This document shows, one piece after another, positions 14,603-22,471 of a DNA stretch of 64,000 nt. Position 1 is the stretch's first letter; each line of letters opens with the position of its first letter. This stretch comes from Kitasatospora sp. NBC_00374. GTDB lineage: Bacteria; Actinomycetota; Actinomycetes; Streptomycetales; Streptomycetaceae. Under the pieces are notes generated by a model, which had not been told where the DNA came from, searched no databases, and saw only the letters and a list, made by a program, of their open reading frames with translations. The DNA lies in assembly GCF_041434935.1 (NCBI RefSeq), contig NZ_CP107964.1, positions 4,278,001 to 4,342,000 on the forward strand, read 5' to 3'. The translations under genes and the position numbers were made by a program.

Positions 14603-16102
14603 ATGGAAACCCGCAACCCACGCCGCTGGTGGATCCTCGTCGTGCTGTGCCTCAGCACGCTGGTCCTGGTGGTCGACAGCATGGCGCTGACCGTCGCGGT
14701 GCCGCAGATGAGCGGGGACATCGGCGCGAGCGCCCAGGACGTCCAGTGGATCCTCGACTCCTACGTCCTGGTCTTCGCCGGCCTCCTGCTGACCTCGGGC
14801 AGCCTCGGCGACCGGTTCGGACGCCGGAAGATCATGGTCATCGGCCTGCTGCTCTTCGGGGCGGCTTCGCTCGCCGCCACCGTCTGCACGAACCCCGGCG
14901 AGGTCATCGCCGCCAGGATCGCGATGGGCGTCGGCGGCGCGCTGATCATGCCGTCCACCCTGTCGATCCTCATCACCGTCTTCGAGGAGGACGAGCGCGG
15001 CAAGGCGATGGCGGCGTGGGGCTCGGTGTCGATGCTGGGCCTGGTCGGCAGCCCGGTGCTCGGCGGTGTCCTGATCGACCACTTCTCCTGGCACTCGATC
15101 TTCTTCATCAACGTGCCCGTCGTCGCCCTCGCCGTCCTGGCGGCCCTCACCCTCATGCCGGAGTCCAAGGGGCCGTGGCAGAAGCCGGACCCGCTCGGTG
15201 CGGTGCTGTCCGCGGTCGGGATGACCGCCCTGATCTGGTGGATCATCGAGCTCCCGCAGCACGGCGCCTTCGGCGGCCGCTCGGCGCTCACCCTGGCGGT
15301 CGCGGTGCTCGCCCTCGGCGCGTTCGTGGTCTGGGAGAACGTCACCCCCGAGCCGATGGTGCCGCTGGCCCTCTTCCGGAAGCGCAACTTCAGCGGCGGC
15401 TCGCTCTCGCTGACGCTCGTCCAGATCGGCAACGGCGGCCTGCTGCTGGTACTCACCCAGTACCTGCAGTTCGTGCTCGGCTACTCACCCGTCAAGGCCG
15501 GCCTCGCGTTCGTGCCGCTGGCCGTCGCCGCACTGATCGGCAACGCCGCCGGCGCCGGGCTCGCCGCGAAGATCGGCAACCGCCTCCTGGTCCTGGCCGG
15601 GATGCTCGTCATGGCCTCCTCCTTCACCCTGCTGGCCACCGTCTCCGCCACCACCGGCTTCACCGTGCCGGCGGTCGCCCTGGGCCTGCTCGGCCTCGGC
15701 GCCGGCCTCGCGATGCCGGCCGCGGTCGGCGCGCTGATGAGCACCATCCCGGCCGAGAAGGCGGGCGTCGGCTCGGCCCTGAACGACACCATCCAGCAGG
15801 CCGGCACCGCCCTCGGCATCGCCATCCTCGGCTCGCTCCTGACCAGCGGCTTCGCCCACGAGATGCCCGCCGACGCCCCCGAGACCGCGAAGCAGTCGAT
15901 CGGCAGCGCCCTGGCCGTCGCCCAGGGCGACACCGGCCTGGTCCACGCCGCCCGGGAGGCCTTCACCACCTCGATGTCGACCACCTTCACCATCAGCGCG
16001 ATCGGCGTCCTCGCCGCAGCCCTCCTGGCCACCCTGGTGATGCGCGACCCCAAGCCCGAGCCCACCACCGCCCCCGCACAGGAGACCGAACTCGCCGCCT
16101 GA
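14603..16102 (+). CDS. MFS drug efflux transporter, DHA2 (14-TM) family
   Basis: Membrane protein of 499 residues. ATG 14603 has GAGGAAA 5 bases upstream. The N-terminus goes straight into TM1 with VDSMALTVAVPQMSGDI, then WILDSYVLVFAGLLLTSG and the motif A loop GDRFGRRKIMV; motif C is GGALIMPSTLSIL followed by GLVGSPVLGGVLID. About 14 hydrophobic segments fit the QacA/EmrB-type proton antiporters that export drugs or secondary metabolites. Expression is probably controlled by the divergent TetR protein. Confidence 0.94.
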   Translation: METRNPRRWWILVVLCLSTLVLVVDSMALTVAVPQMSGDIGASAQDVQWILDSYVLVFAGLLLTSGSLGDRFGRRKIMVIGLLLFGAASLAATVCTNPGEVIAARIAMGVGGALIMPSTLSILITVFEEDERGKAMAAWGSVSMLGLVGSPVLGGVLIDHFSWHSIFFINVPVVALAVLAALTLMPESKGPWQKPDPLGAVLSAVGMTALIWWIIELPQHGAFGGRSALTLAVAVLALGAFVVWENVTPEPMVPLALFRKRNFSGGSLSLTLVQIGNGGLLLVLTQYLQFVLGYSPVKAGLAFVPLAVAALIGNAAGAGLAAKIGNRLLVLAGMLVMASSFTLLATVSATTGFTVPAVALGLLGLGAGLAMPAAVGALMSTIPAEKAGVGSALNDTIQQAGTALGIAILGSLLTSGFAHEMPADAPETAKQSIGSALAVAQGDTGLVHAAREAFTTSMSTTFTISAIGVLAAALLATLVMRDPKPEPTTAPAQETELAA

Positions 16103-16116
16103 CCCGCCCCCCGCCA

Positions 16117-16151
16117 GGAAGGCCGGCGCCCCACCAGGGCACCGGCCTTCC
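16117..16151 (+). terminator. Terminator after the MFS gene
   Basis: GGAAGGCCGG (16117-16126) pairs perfectly with CCGGCCTTCC (16142-16151) across a 15-base loop, starting 14 bp after the MFS stop codon. Confidence 0.8.
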
Positions 16152-16353
16152 GGCACGCCGCACCGCCTCGACCCACCGGACCAAGCGCACGACAAGAGCC
16201 GAACTCACGCCCCAGGCCTGGACATCGCACCACCCGGAGTCAGGCGGCAGCACCCTGACGCGCGGTGACATCGCCGCGGCACGGCCGTCGCGGGCCACGA
16301 ACACGGCCCGCCAGACGCGGCTCACAAGGGGCCTGAACCGGCTCCACCAACGC

Positions 16354-16396
16354 AAAAGGCCCGGCTCGGTGATCACGTCCCTGAGCTGGGCCTTTA
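16354..16396 (-). terminator. Terminator of the tRNA-Gly transcript
   Basis: On the minus strand a stem of AAAGGCCC-x-GCTC with GAGC-x-GGGCCTTT, one mismatch, is followed by TTTTG. It lies just downstream of the minus-strand tRNA gene. One of the few terminators here with a short T-run. Confidence 0.75.
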
Positions 16397-16400
16397 CTGC

Positions 16401-16474
16401 TGGAGCGGGCGACGAGAATCGAACTCGCGCTATAAGCTTGGGAAGCTCATGTTCTACCATTAAACTACGCCCGC
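16401..16474 (-). tRNA. tRNA-Gly (anticodon CCC)
   Basis: Minus-strand cloverleaf. The acceptor GCGGGCG pairs with CGCCCGC, the anticodon arm is TGAGC-TTCCCAA-GCTTA giving anticodon CCC, and the T arm is GCGAG-TTCGATT-CTCGT. Discriminator T and the 3' CCA are encoded (16404-16401). It reads GGG codons. A minus-strand ORF that runs across it is spurious. Confidence 0.97.
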
Positions 16475-16730
16475 GTCTGACGAGCCGTCAGTGACCGCTC
16501 GATCGATCACCACTGTACCCCATCCGCGGAGCCGTCCGGGCGCCTGGCGTGAACGCGCCGCCGGGCGGGTGCGGGTGGCGGCGGCGGGGCGTAGCGTGTG
16601 GGCCTTCCGCGGGGGTGGGGGGCGGCGAGCCGCCATGCACGGTGTCCGGATCATCCCCTAATGTGACGCTGTCGCCGGGCCCAGGAGGCCCTGGCCGCAG
16701 GGTGTTCGGGCAAGGGATGGGAAGGGACCG

Positions 16731-16952
16731 ATGGAGCAGCGCACCGTCGTTCGTTGTGCCGAGGGGCATCTGTTCAGCACCACCACGTTCCCGATGCAGA
16801 ATCTGGGCGCCGGCCGGCTCGGGCCCGGCCGGCTGATCCGGTGTCCGCAGTGCGGACGGCTGCGCAACTCGGTGCCGGCGGACCTGGGTGAGCTCTCCGC
16901 GTCGCAACTGGCCCGTGCGCTGCGGCTGGAGGCCGCCGAGTTCCTGGCCTGA
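16731..16952 (+). CDS. Small zinc-ribbon-like protein
   Basis: A 73-residue protein with an AAGGGA site 4 bases before ATG 16731. Possible zinc ligands are C9 and H13 in VRCAEGHLF, and C38 and C41 in IRCPQCGRLRN. The remainder is helical (ELSASQLARALRLEAAEF). No function is known to me. It lies 93 bp upstream of dcd on the same strand. Confidence 0.75.
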   Translation: MEQRTVVRCAEGHLFSTTTFPMQNLGAGRLGPGRLIRCPQCGRLRNSVPADLGELSASQLARALRLEAAEFLA

Positions 16953-17045
16953 GCGCGAGCAGCCGGCTCCCGGGGCGGGTGGGGCGAACGGGGTGGGGCC
17001 TGTGCGATTCGTCGGGGGCCCGCCGGTGCACGTAACCTCGGTGAC

Positions 17046-17621
17046 GTGCTGCTCTCTGACAAGGACATTCGTACCGAGATCGACAAGGGTCGGGTCCTGC
17101 TCGACCCCTTCGACCCCTCGATGGTCCAGCCGTCCAGTATCGACGTCCGGCTGGACCGTTTCTTCCGGGTGTTCGAGAACCACCGGTATCCCCACATCGA
17201 CCCCGCCGAGGAGCAGCCGGACCTGACCCGGCTGGTCGAGCCGGAGGGGGACGAGGCGTTCATCCTGCACCCGGGCGAGTTCGTGCTGGCCGCGACGTAC
17301 GAGCGGCTGACGCTGCCGGACGACGTGGCCTCGCGGCTGGAGGGCAAGTCGAGCCTGGGCCGTCTCGGCCTGCTGACGCACTCCACGGCGGGCTTCATCG
17401 ACCCCGGTTTCAACGGGCACGTGACGCTGGAGCTGTCGAACGTCGCGACGCTGCCGATCAAGCTCTACCCGGGCATGAAGATCGGGCAGCTCTGCCTGTT
17501 CCGGCTGTCCTCGCCGGCCGAGCACCCGTACGGCTCCGAGCGGTACGGCTCGCGCTACCAGGGTCAGCGCGGCCCGACGGCCTCGCGTTCGTTCCTGAAC
17601 TTCCACCGCTCGGACGTCTGA
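17046..17621 (+). CDS. dcd: dCTP deaminase
   Basis: Trimeric dCTP deaminase (191 residues, full length) that makes dUTP for thymidylate synthesis. Family signatures are MLLSDKDIRTEI at the start, PSSIDVRLDRFFRVF, the catalytic-region motif GKSSLGRLGLLTHSTAG, and FNGHVTLELSN, whose Glu acts in water activation. GTG 17046 has no ribosome site but TAACCT lies 7 bases upstream, a leaderless pattern. The C-terminal RYQGQRGPTASR closes the active site. A convergent terminator follows. Confidence 0.97.
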   Translation: MLLSDKDIRTEIDKGRVLLDPFDPSMVQPSSIDVRLDRFFRVFENHRYPHIDPAEEQPDLTRLVEPEGDEAFILHPGEFVLAATYERLTLPDDVASRLEGKSSLGRLGLLTHSTAGFIDPGFNGHVTLELSNVATLPIKLYPGMKIGQLCLFRLSSPAEHPYGSERYGSRYQGQRGPTASRSFLNFHRSDV

Positions 17622-17649
17622 GAGCGCCGCGGACGGAGAACGACCCGCG

Positions 17650-17679
17650 AAGGGGCGGCCGAAGGATCGGCCGCCCCTT
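17650..17679. terminator. Terminator between dcd and the AlaX-like gene
   Basis: AAGGGGCGGCC (17650-17660) pairs perfectly with GGCCGCCCCTT (17669-17679) over an 8-base loop. Convergent position implies bidirectional use. Confidence 0.85.
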
Positions 17680-17723
17680 CCCCGTCCCGCGAACGGGACC
17701 GCGAGCGGGCCCCGGCATGGGTC

Positions 17724-18626
17724 TCAGGCGCGCTTCGGGCGGGTGACCGCGACCAGCTCGCTGCCGTCCTCGGAGAGGGTGAGCTCGGTCCGCAGCTCGG
17801 CGAGCTCGCCGAGGTGGTGCAGGTGGGTTCCGCCGCAGAAGATCTCCGCCGTACCGGCCGGGAGCTCGCAGTGCCAGCGGCGGCGGGCGGTGAGCTCGGG
17901 CCCGGGGACCTCGATCCGGACCTGGGCGTCGGCGGCCACCCAGGCCGCGAGCTGGGCGTTGACGGTCTCGGTGATCGCCGGGAGGGCGTCCGCCAGGGCC
18001 GGGAACTCCTCGGTCGCCTCGGCGGTGAAACCCTTCTTGCGCAGCGACTTGCCGAGCCGGTAGGTGTCGGTGCTGGCCTCGGTGTCCATCACCGAGCTCG
18101 CCATCGCGAGGCTGTCGAAGTCGGCGTTGCCGAAGGCGTCGGCGCGGCCCGGGTCCTTGCGCCAGCGCGGGGCGAGCGCCGCGTTGAGAGCCAGGGCGAG
18201 CAGGTGGCAGCCGCTGTGCGAGGCGGACAGCAGGCCGCGGCGCTCGGCGTCGACCGACAGCTGCGCGGTCTTGCCCACCGCGTCCGCGAGGGCGTCCGCC
18301 GCGCTCTCGGGCAGCACGTGCAGCACCAGCCAGGACCACTCCTCGTCGCCGCGCCGGACCGGGATCCCGGCGCCCACCAGGACCTCGCCGCCCTCCGGGC
18401 CGACCGCGCCGGTCAGGCAGTCCACCACGGGGTGCTCGACGCCGTCGACGGTGAGCGAGCCGTGGTCGGCGGGCTGGTCCGGCCAGGTGTGGTCGAGCGG
18501 GTGGAACGGGGTCGCCGCCGTGATCACGGCCGGGCGGCCGTCGGCGAGCCGGTGCACGGCGAGGATCGCCGACTCGCCGCGCACCGTTCCGGCCGGGAAG
18601 CTGACGTGCGTGGTGGGGAGGGTCAT
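17724..18626 (-). CDS. Alanyl-tRNA editing protein (AlaX-like)
   Basis: Protein of 300 residues related to the editing domain of alanyl-tRNA synthetase, which hydrolyses Ser- or Gly-tRNA(Ala). The zinc-site pairs are present: HSGCH (His137, His141) and CGGTH (Cys264, His268), matching HxxxH and CxxxH. ATG 18626 has GGAG 8 bases upstream. The N-terminal beta-barrel part (about residues 1-100) suits an AlaX type with an extra domain. It is a stand-alone trans-editing factor rather than part of alaS. Confidence 0.88.
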   Translation of the reverse strand: MTLPTTHVSFPAGTVRGESAILAVHRLADGRPAVITAATPFHPLDHTWPDQPADHGSLTVDGVEHPVVDCLTGAVGPEGGEVLVGAGIPVRRGDEEWSWLVLHVLPESAADALADAVGKTAQLSVDAERRGLLSASHSGCHLLALALNAALAPRWRKDPGRADAFGNADFDSLAMASSVMDTEASTDTYRLGKSLRKKGFTAEATEEFPALADALPAITETVNAQLAAWVAADAQVRIEVPGPELTARRRWHCELPAGTAEIFCGGTHLHHLGELAELRTELTLSEDGSELVAVTRPKRA

Positions 18627-18705
18627 TCGGTGGCTCCGGTCGCTGTGGGGATGGCGATGGCGAGAAGTGGCCAAAGCCCACAGCCTATCCGGCCCGGGGC
18701 GGGGC

Positions 18706-19650
18706 TCAGCCGAGTGTCGGGAGCTTGATCAGCACCAGCAGCGCCAGCAGTTGCAGCGCGGCCGCGCCGGCGGCCTTGCCCCAGGGCAGGTCGTGCACCC
18801 GGCGCACCATCGAGGTCAGCAGGAAGGCGCAGAGCAGCCAGGTGGCCCAGCCCACCGCCTGGACGACGACGTTGTCGCCGGGCAGGAACAGGGCGAGCAG
18901 CAGCCGCGGCACGTCGGTGGTCCAGCCGATCAGCACGGCCAGGCCGACGGTGGACTGCCAGGGCCCGTCGCCGCCGAACTGGCGGGCCAGCGCGTAGGTG
19001 ACCGCACCGAGCATCGCCCCCGCGATGCTGAAACCGACGGCCGCGCCGGCGATGGCCCACACGGCGACGGCGAAGGTCGAGTTGACCACGTCGTCGTGGG
19101 TGGCGCCCATGCCGAGCACGGCGAGCACCCCGTACAGCAGCGAGACGCACAGCGCGGGCAGCCAGACCTGGTGGTCGCGCATCCGGTCGAAGGTGCGGGC
19201 GGGGTCGCGGTAGATGCCGGTCAGCAGTGGCCGCCAGGGCATCCGCGGGCCGGCCACCCGGGGCGCGCTCTGGCCGCCGGCGCGGTAGACCGCGACGTTG
19301 TCCTGGGCTCCGTAGCCGCCGTCCTGGTACCCGTCCGGCTGGTAGCCGTCCGGCTGGCCGGGAGCACCGTACTGGTCGTAGCCGCCGTACGGGTCGTCGC
19401 CGACCGCGAACGCCCGAGTGTGCCCGGGCTGGTCGGCCGCGAAGGGGTCGTCGCCCGCCGCCCGGCCGGCGTACGGGTCGGCCCCGTACGGCTCGGCCGG
19501 CGGCTGCGGGTAGGCCTCGTGGGGTGCGGTGAAGAACTCCGGCCGGCCGCTCGGGCCGCCGCCGCGCTGTGGGGATGCCTGGCCGCCGTCCGCCGGCCAC
19601 CCCTGCCGGGGGTCGGCGCCCTGCCCACTGTCGTATCGATTACCTGCCAC
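18706..19650 (-). CDS. Yip1-domain integral membrane protein with disordered N-terminus
   Basis: A 314-residue protein. GTG 19650 is preceded by TACCGT at a 6-base gap with no ribosome site, which supports leaderless initiation there. The first 130 or so residues are Gly/Asp/Tyr/Gln-rich and low-complexity, with repeated PDGYQ units. The rest holds about five hydrophobic helices of the Yip1 type (WRPLLTGIYRDPARTFDRMR precedes the first). Bacterial Yip1 proteins have no settled role. It lies downstream of the sugar nucleotidyltransferase on the same strand. Confidence 0.82.
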   Translation of the reverse strand: MAGNRYDSGQGADPRQGWPADGGQASPQRGGGPSGRPEFFTAPHEAYPQPPAEPYGADPYAGRAAGDDPFAADQPGHTRAFAVGDDPYGGYDQYGAPGQPDGYQPDGYQDGGYGAQDNVAVYRAGGQSAPRVAGPRMPWRPLLTGIYRDPARTFDRMRDHQVWLPALCVSLLYGVLAVLGMGATHDDVVNSTFAVAVWAIAGAAVGFSIAGAMLGAVTYALARQFGGDGPWQSTVGLAVLIGWTTDVPRLLLALFLPGDNVVVQAVGWATWLLCAFLLTSMVRRVHDLPWGKAAGAAALQLLALLVLIKLPTLG

Positions 19651-19763
19651 GGATCGACGGTACCCGCTCGTGCTGACCGCCCGTCGGGTGATCATGGGGC
19701 TGGGGGGAGATCGGTGCCGTCCTGTGACGACCCGTCCCTCCCCGGCCCCGGGCGGGTCAGGCC

Positions 19764-20924
19764 CTAGCGGCCGGCGACCGCGGACCGGGCCGGCCCGGTC
19801 CCGTGCACGGCCGCGGCCGGCACCTCGCCGGCCGGGCAGCCGCCGGGCCCCGCCGTGGTGCGCACGGCGCCGACCGGCAGCAGGGTGCCGCAGGCGACCC
19901 GCAGGCCGTTGGGCAGCTCGTTGTCGGACTCCACGATCGCGCCGTCGCCGATCACCGCGCCGTCCAGCGAGGTCCGCGCCCCGATGGTGGCGTACGCACC
20001 GACGATGGAGTCCTTGACGTAGGCGTCCGGGCCGATCACCGCGCCCGGCAGGATCACGCTGGCCTCGATGATGGCGCCGGCCGCGACGCTCGCGCCCTCG
20101 GAGACCACGGTGCCGGAGCTGAGCACCGCGCCCAGGTCCACCTCGGCACCCGGCAGCAGCAGCGCCTCGCCGGTGGGGCCGGGCACGGCCGGCGAGTCCA
20201 CCTTGCCGAGCACCAGGTCGGCGGAGCCGCGGACGAAGGCGCCGGGCGTGCCGAGGTCGAGCCAGTACGAGGTGTCCACCACGCCGCGCAGCAGCGCGCC
20301 GCTCTCCAGCAGCTCGGGGAACGTCTCGCGCTCGACCGAGACCTCCCGGCCGGCGGGGATCCGGTCGATCACCGATCGGGTGAACACGTAGCACCCGGCG
20401 TTGATCTGGTCGGTGACGATCTGCTCGGGCGTCTCGGGCTTCTCCAGGAACTCCAGCACCCGGCCGGCCGCGTCGGTCGGTACCAGACCGAAGGCGCGCG
20501 GGTCCTCCACCCGGGTGAGGTGCAGGGTCACGTCCGCGCCGGCGGCCACGTGGCCGTCCCGCAGCGCGGCGATGTCGACGCCGGAGAGGATGTCACCGTT
20601 GAAGACCAGCACCGGCGCGTCCGGGCCGCAGGTCAGCCCGGAGGCGGCGTTGCGGATCGCGCCGCCGGTGCCGAGCGGCTCCTTCTCGGTGAGGTAGACC
20701 AGCTCGATGCCGTACGGGCTGCCGTCCTGGAAGTGGTCCTCGAACACCTCGGCCAGGTACGAGGTGGCGAGCACCACCCTGGTCACCCCGGCGGCCGCGG
20801 CACGGGCGAGCTGGTGCGCGATGAACGGGACCCCGGCGACGGGGAGCATCGGCTTCGGCGTGTGGGTGGTCAGCGGGCGCAGGCGAGTGCCCTTGCCACC
20901 GACCAGCATGATGGCCTCGGTCAT
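19764..20924 (-). CDS. Sugar-1-phosphate nucleotidyltransferase (GDP-mannose/NDP-sugar pyrophosphorylase type)
   Basis: A 386-residue enzyme. The N-terminal Rossmann-like domain carries the nucleotide loop MLVGGKGTRLRPLTTHTPKP, PVLVFNGDIL with the metal-binding Asp, and the EKPE loop. The C-terminal part has hexapeptide repeats of a left-handed beta-helix (for example VVSEGASVAAGAIIEASVIL). It should join NTP and a sugar-1-phosphate for cell-wall or glycan supply; mannose-1-phosphate guanylyltransferase is my best guess from overall pattern. ATG 20924 follows GGGGAG. Confidence 0.88.
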   Translation of the reverse strand: MTEAIMLVGGKGTRLRPLTTHTPKPMLPVAGVPFIAHQLARAAAAGVTRVVLATSYLAEVFEDHFQDGSPYGIELVYLTEKEPLGTGGAIRNAASGLTCGPDAPVLVFNGDILSGVDIAALRDGHVAAGADVTLHLTRVEDPRAFGLVPTDAAGRVLEFLEKPETPEQIVTDQINAGCYVFTRSVIDRIPAGREVSVERETFPELLESGALLRGVVDTSYWLDLGTPGAFVRGSADLVLGKVDSPAVPGPTGEALLLPGAEVDLGAVLSSGTVVSEGASVAAGAIIEASVILPGAVIGPDAYVKDSIVGAYATIGARTSLDGAVIGDGAIVESDNELPNGLRVACGTLLPVGAVRTTAGPGGCPAGEVPAAAVHGTGPARSAVAGR

Positions 20925-21146
20925 GGACTGCGCTTCTCCCCTGCTCCGGTGCGGTGCGGCTGCGGCGGGTGGCCGACGGGCCGCTGTTGGCGTGCGCTGA
21001 GCCGGTGGTCCACGGACGGCCGGCGGACCCGCAGGTCGCGGGTCCAGCGCCTACTGTATTTCCCCGTTCCTCCCGCACCGCCCGCGCCCCGTGGGACAGC
21101 GGCCGGGCCCCAGTGGCCGACAGCGCGCCGGGGCCACCGCCCGCGC

Positions 21147-22316
21147 TCAGGGCAGCAGCCACGCCGCGGTCGGGGAGACGCCTGCCGAGGCGCCGCCGGT
21201 TCCTTTCAGCCGGGCGACCGCGGCGGCGGGAAGTGCCTGGTCCCAGACCTGGACGTCGCCGATCGCGCCGTCCCAGAAGTCCGTCCAGGCGGACTTGTAG
21301 CGGACCCGGCCGATCTGCAGCGGGCCTCCGGTCTGCCAGATCCCGCTGATCTGGGTGGTCTGCGCGAGCTGCCCGTCCACGTACAGCTGGATCTTCCTGC
21401 TGCCCGCGTCGTAGACGCCGGTCAGCAGGGTCCACTGGCCGGTCGTCGCCTTGCCCGGGGAGAACGCCTGGTAGGTGGTGTTGTCCTGGGCGCCGGCCGC
21501 GGTCTGCACCTTGAAGACCCACTGGTCGTGGCTGTCCCAGTAGTCCCGGCCCAGGTAGAAGGAGTAGTAGCTGTCACTGCCCTGGGTGACCACGGCCCGG
21601 CCGCCGGTCGGGGCGTTGTTGCGGACCATCGCCGACACCGTGAAGCTGCGGCCGGTGTCCACCACCGGCGCCGAGGTCTGGGCGTAGCCTTCCGCGCTGC
21701 TCCCGAGGACGAGGGTGGGGCCGGTGTGGCCCTCGGTGGTGCCGACGACGGCCTTCGGACCGAGCAGGGCCGCCTGACCGCCGGCCTGCGCGGCCAGCTG
21801 GGCCGGGCCGGCGGGCGCGCCCGGTACCGCGCCGGACGGCTTCGCGCCCGCGCCGCCCGAGGCCTTGCCGCCGGGCACGGCGGTACCGCCGGCGGAGGAC
21901 GGCGACGGAGACGGCGAGCCGGCCGCGGTGGCGGAGGCCGAGGGGGAGGACTGGCCGGACGGGGGCGCCGACGCGGCGCCGTCGGCCGCCGTGCCGCCGG
22001 TCGGGGCCAGCTCGGAGGCCGTCGCCCGCGCCTCGGGGCGCTTGCCGTCCGCCGGACCCGCGACGGCGAGCGCGGTGGCCACCAGGCCGCCGACGACCAG
22101 CACGCCCAGGACGCCGCCGCCGATCCGCCGCAGCCTCCTGCGGCGGTGCTCCTGCTCGTTCGCCGCCGCCAGTGCCGCCCAGTCCGGGGTGGCACTGGTC
22201 ACCGGCGGCAGGTAGGCCGTCGACGCGCCGCTCGGCTCCGTCCCACCGCCGGGGAAGCCGCCCCGGACGCCGTCCTGGACCCCGCCACCGCCTGCTGTGC
22301 CCCCGCCATCAGTCAT
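21147..22316 (-). CDS. LamG/concanavalin-like cell-surface protein
   Basis: A 389-residue protein with a type II membrane topology. The cytoplasmic first 65 residues end in a basic cluster (EHRRRRLRR), then one membrane helix (about 66-86), a Pro/Ser/Ala/Gly-rich linker to about 175, and a LamG/laminin-G-like jelly-roll at about 185-385 (SFTVSAMVRNN, WTLLTGVYDAGSRKIQLYVD, IGDVQVWDQALPA). This fold binds carbohydrate or surface ligands. The start at ATG 22316 has TAGCAT 7 bases upstream, a leaderless pattern. Confidence 0.85.
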   Translation of the reverse strand: MTDGGGTAGGGGVQDGVRGGFPGGGTEPSGASTAYLPPVTSATPDWAALAAANEQEHRRRRLRRIGGGVLGVLVVGGLVATALAVAGPADGKRPEARATASELAPTGGTAADGAASAPPSGQSSPSASATAAGSPSPSPSSAGGTAVPGGKASGGAGAKPSGAVPGAPAGPAQLAAQAGGQAALLGPKAVVGTTEGHTGPTLVLGSSAEGYAQTSAPVVDTGRSFTVSAMVRNNAPTGGRAVVTQGSDSYYSFYLGRDYWDSHDQWVFKVQTAAGAQDNTTYQAFSPGKATTGQWTLLTGVYDAGSRKIQLYVDGQLAQTTQISGIWQTGGPLQIGRVRYKSAWTDFWDGAIGDVQVWDQALPAAAVARLKGTGGASAGVSPTAAWLLP

Positions 22317-22471
22317 GGCCGGAATGCTAGGGCAACCCCGTCCCGGCTCCCCTCCGGGGCCCCGGACCGGGACGCACCGCCCGGACCGGGACGCACCGCG
22401 GCCCCGCTGCCGGACGGGGCAGGCGGGGCCACGGGGTGACGCGGGATCAGTCTCCCGCACGGAGGGCCGGA

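Noticed and set aside
15993..16460. Minus-strand ORF of 155 codons near the tRNA-Gly(CCC) gene
   Set aside because: It begins inside the tRNA and crosses two terminator hairpins; no ribosome site.
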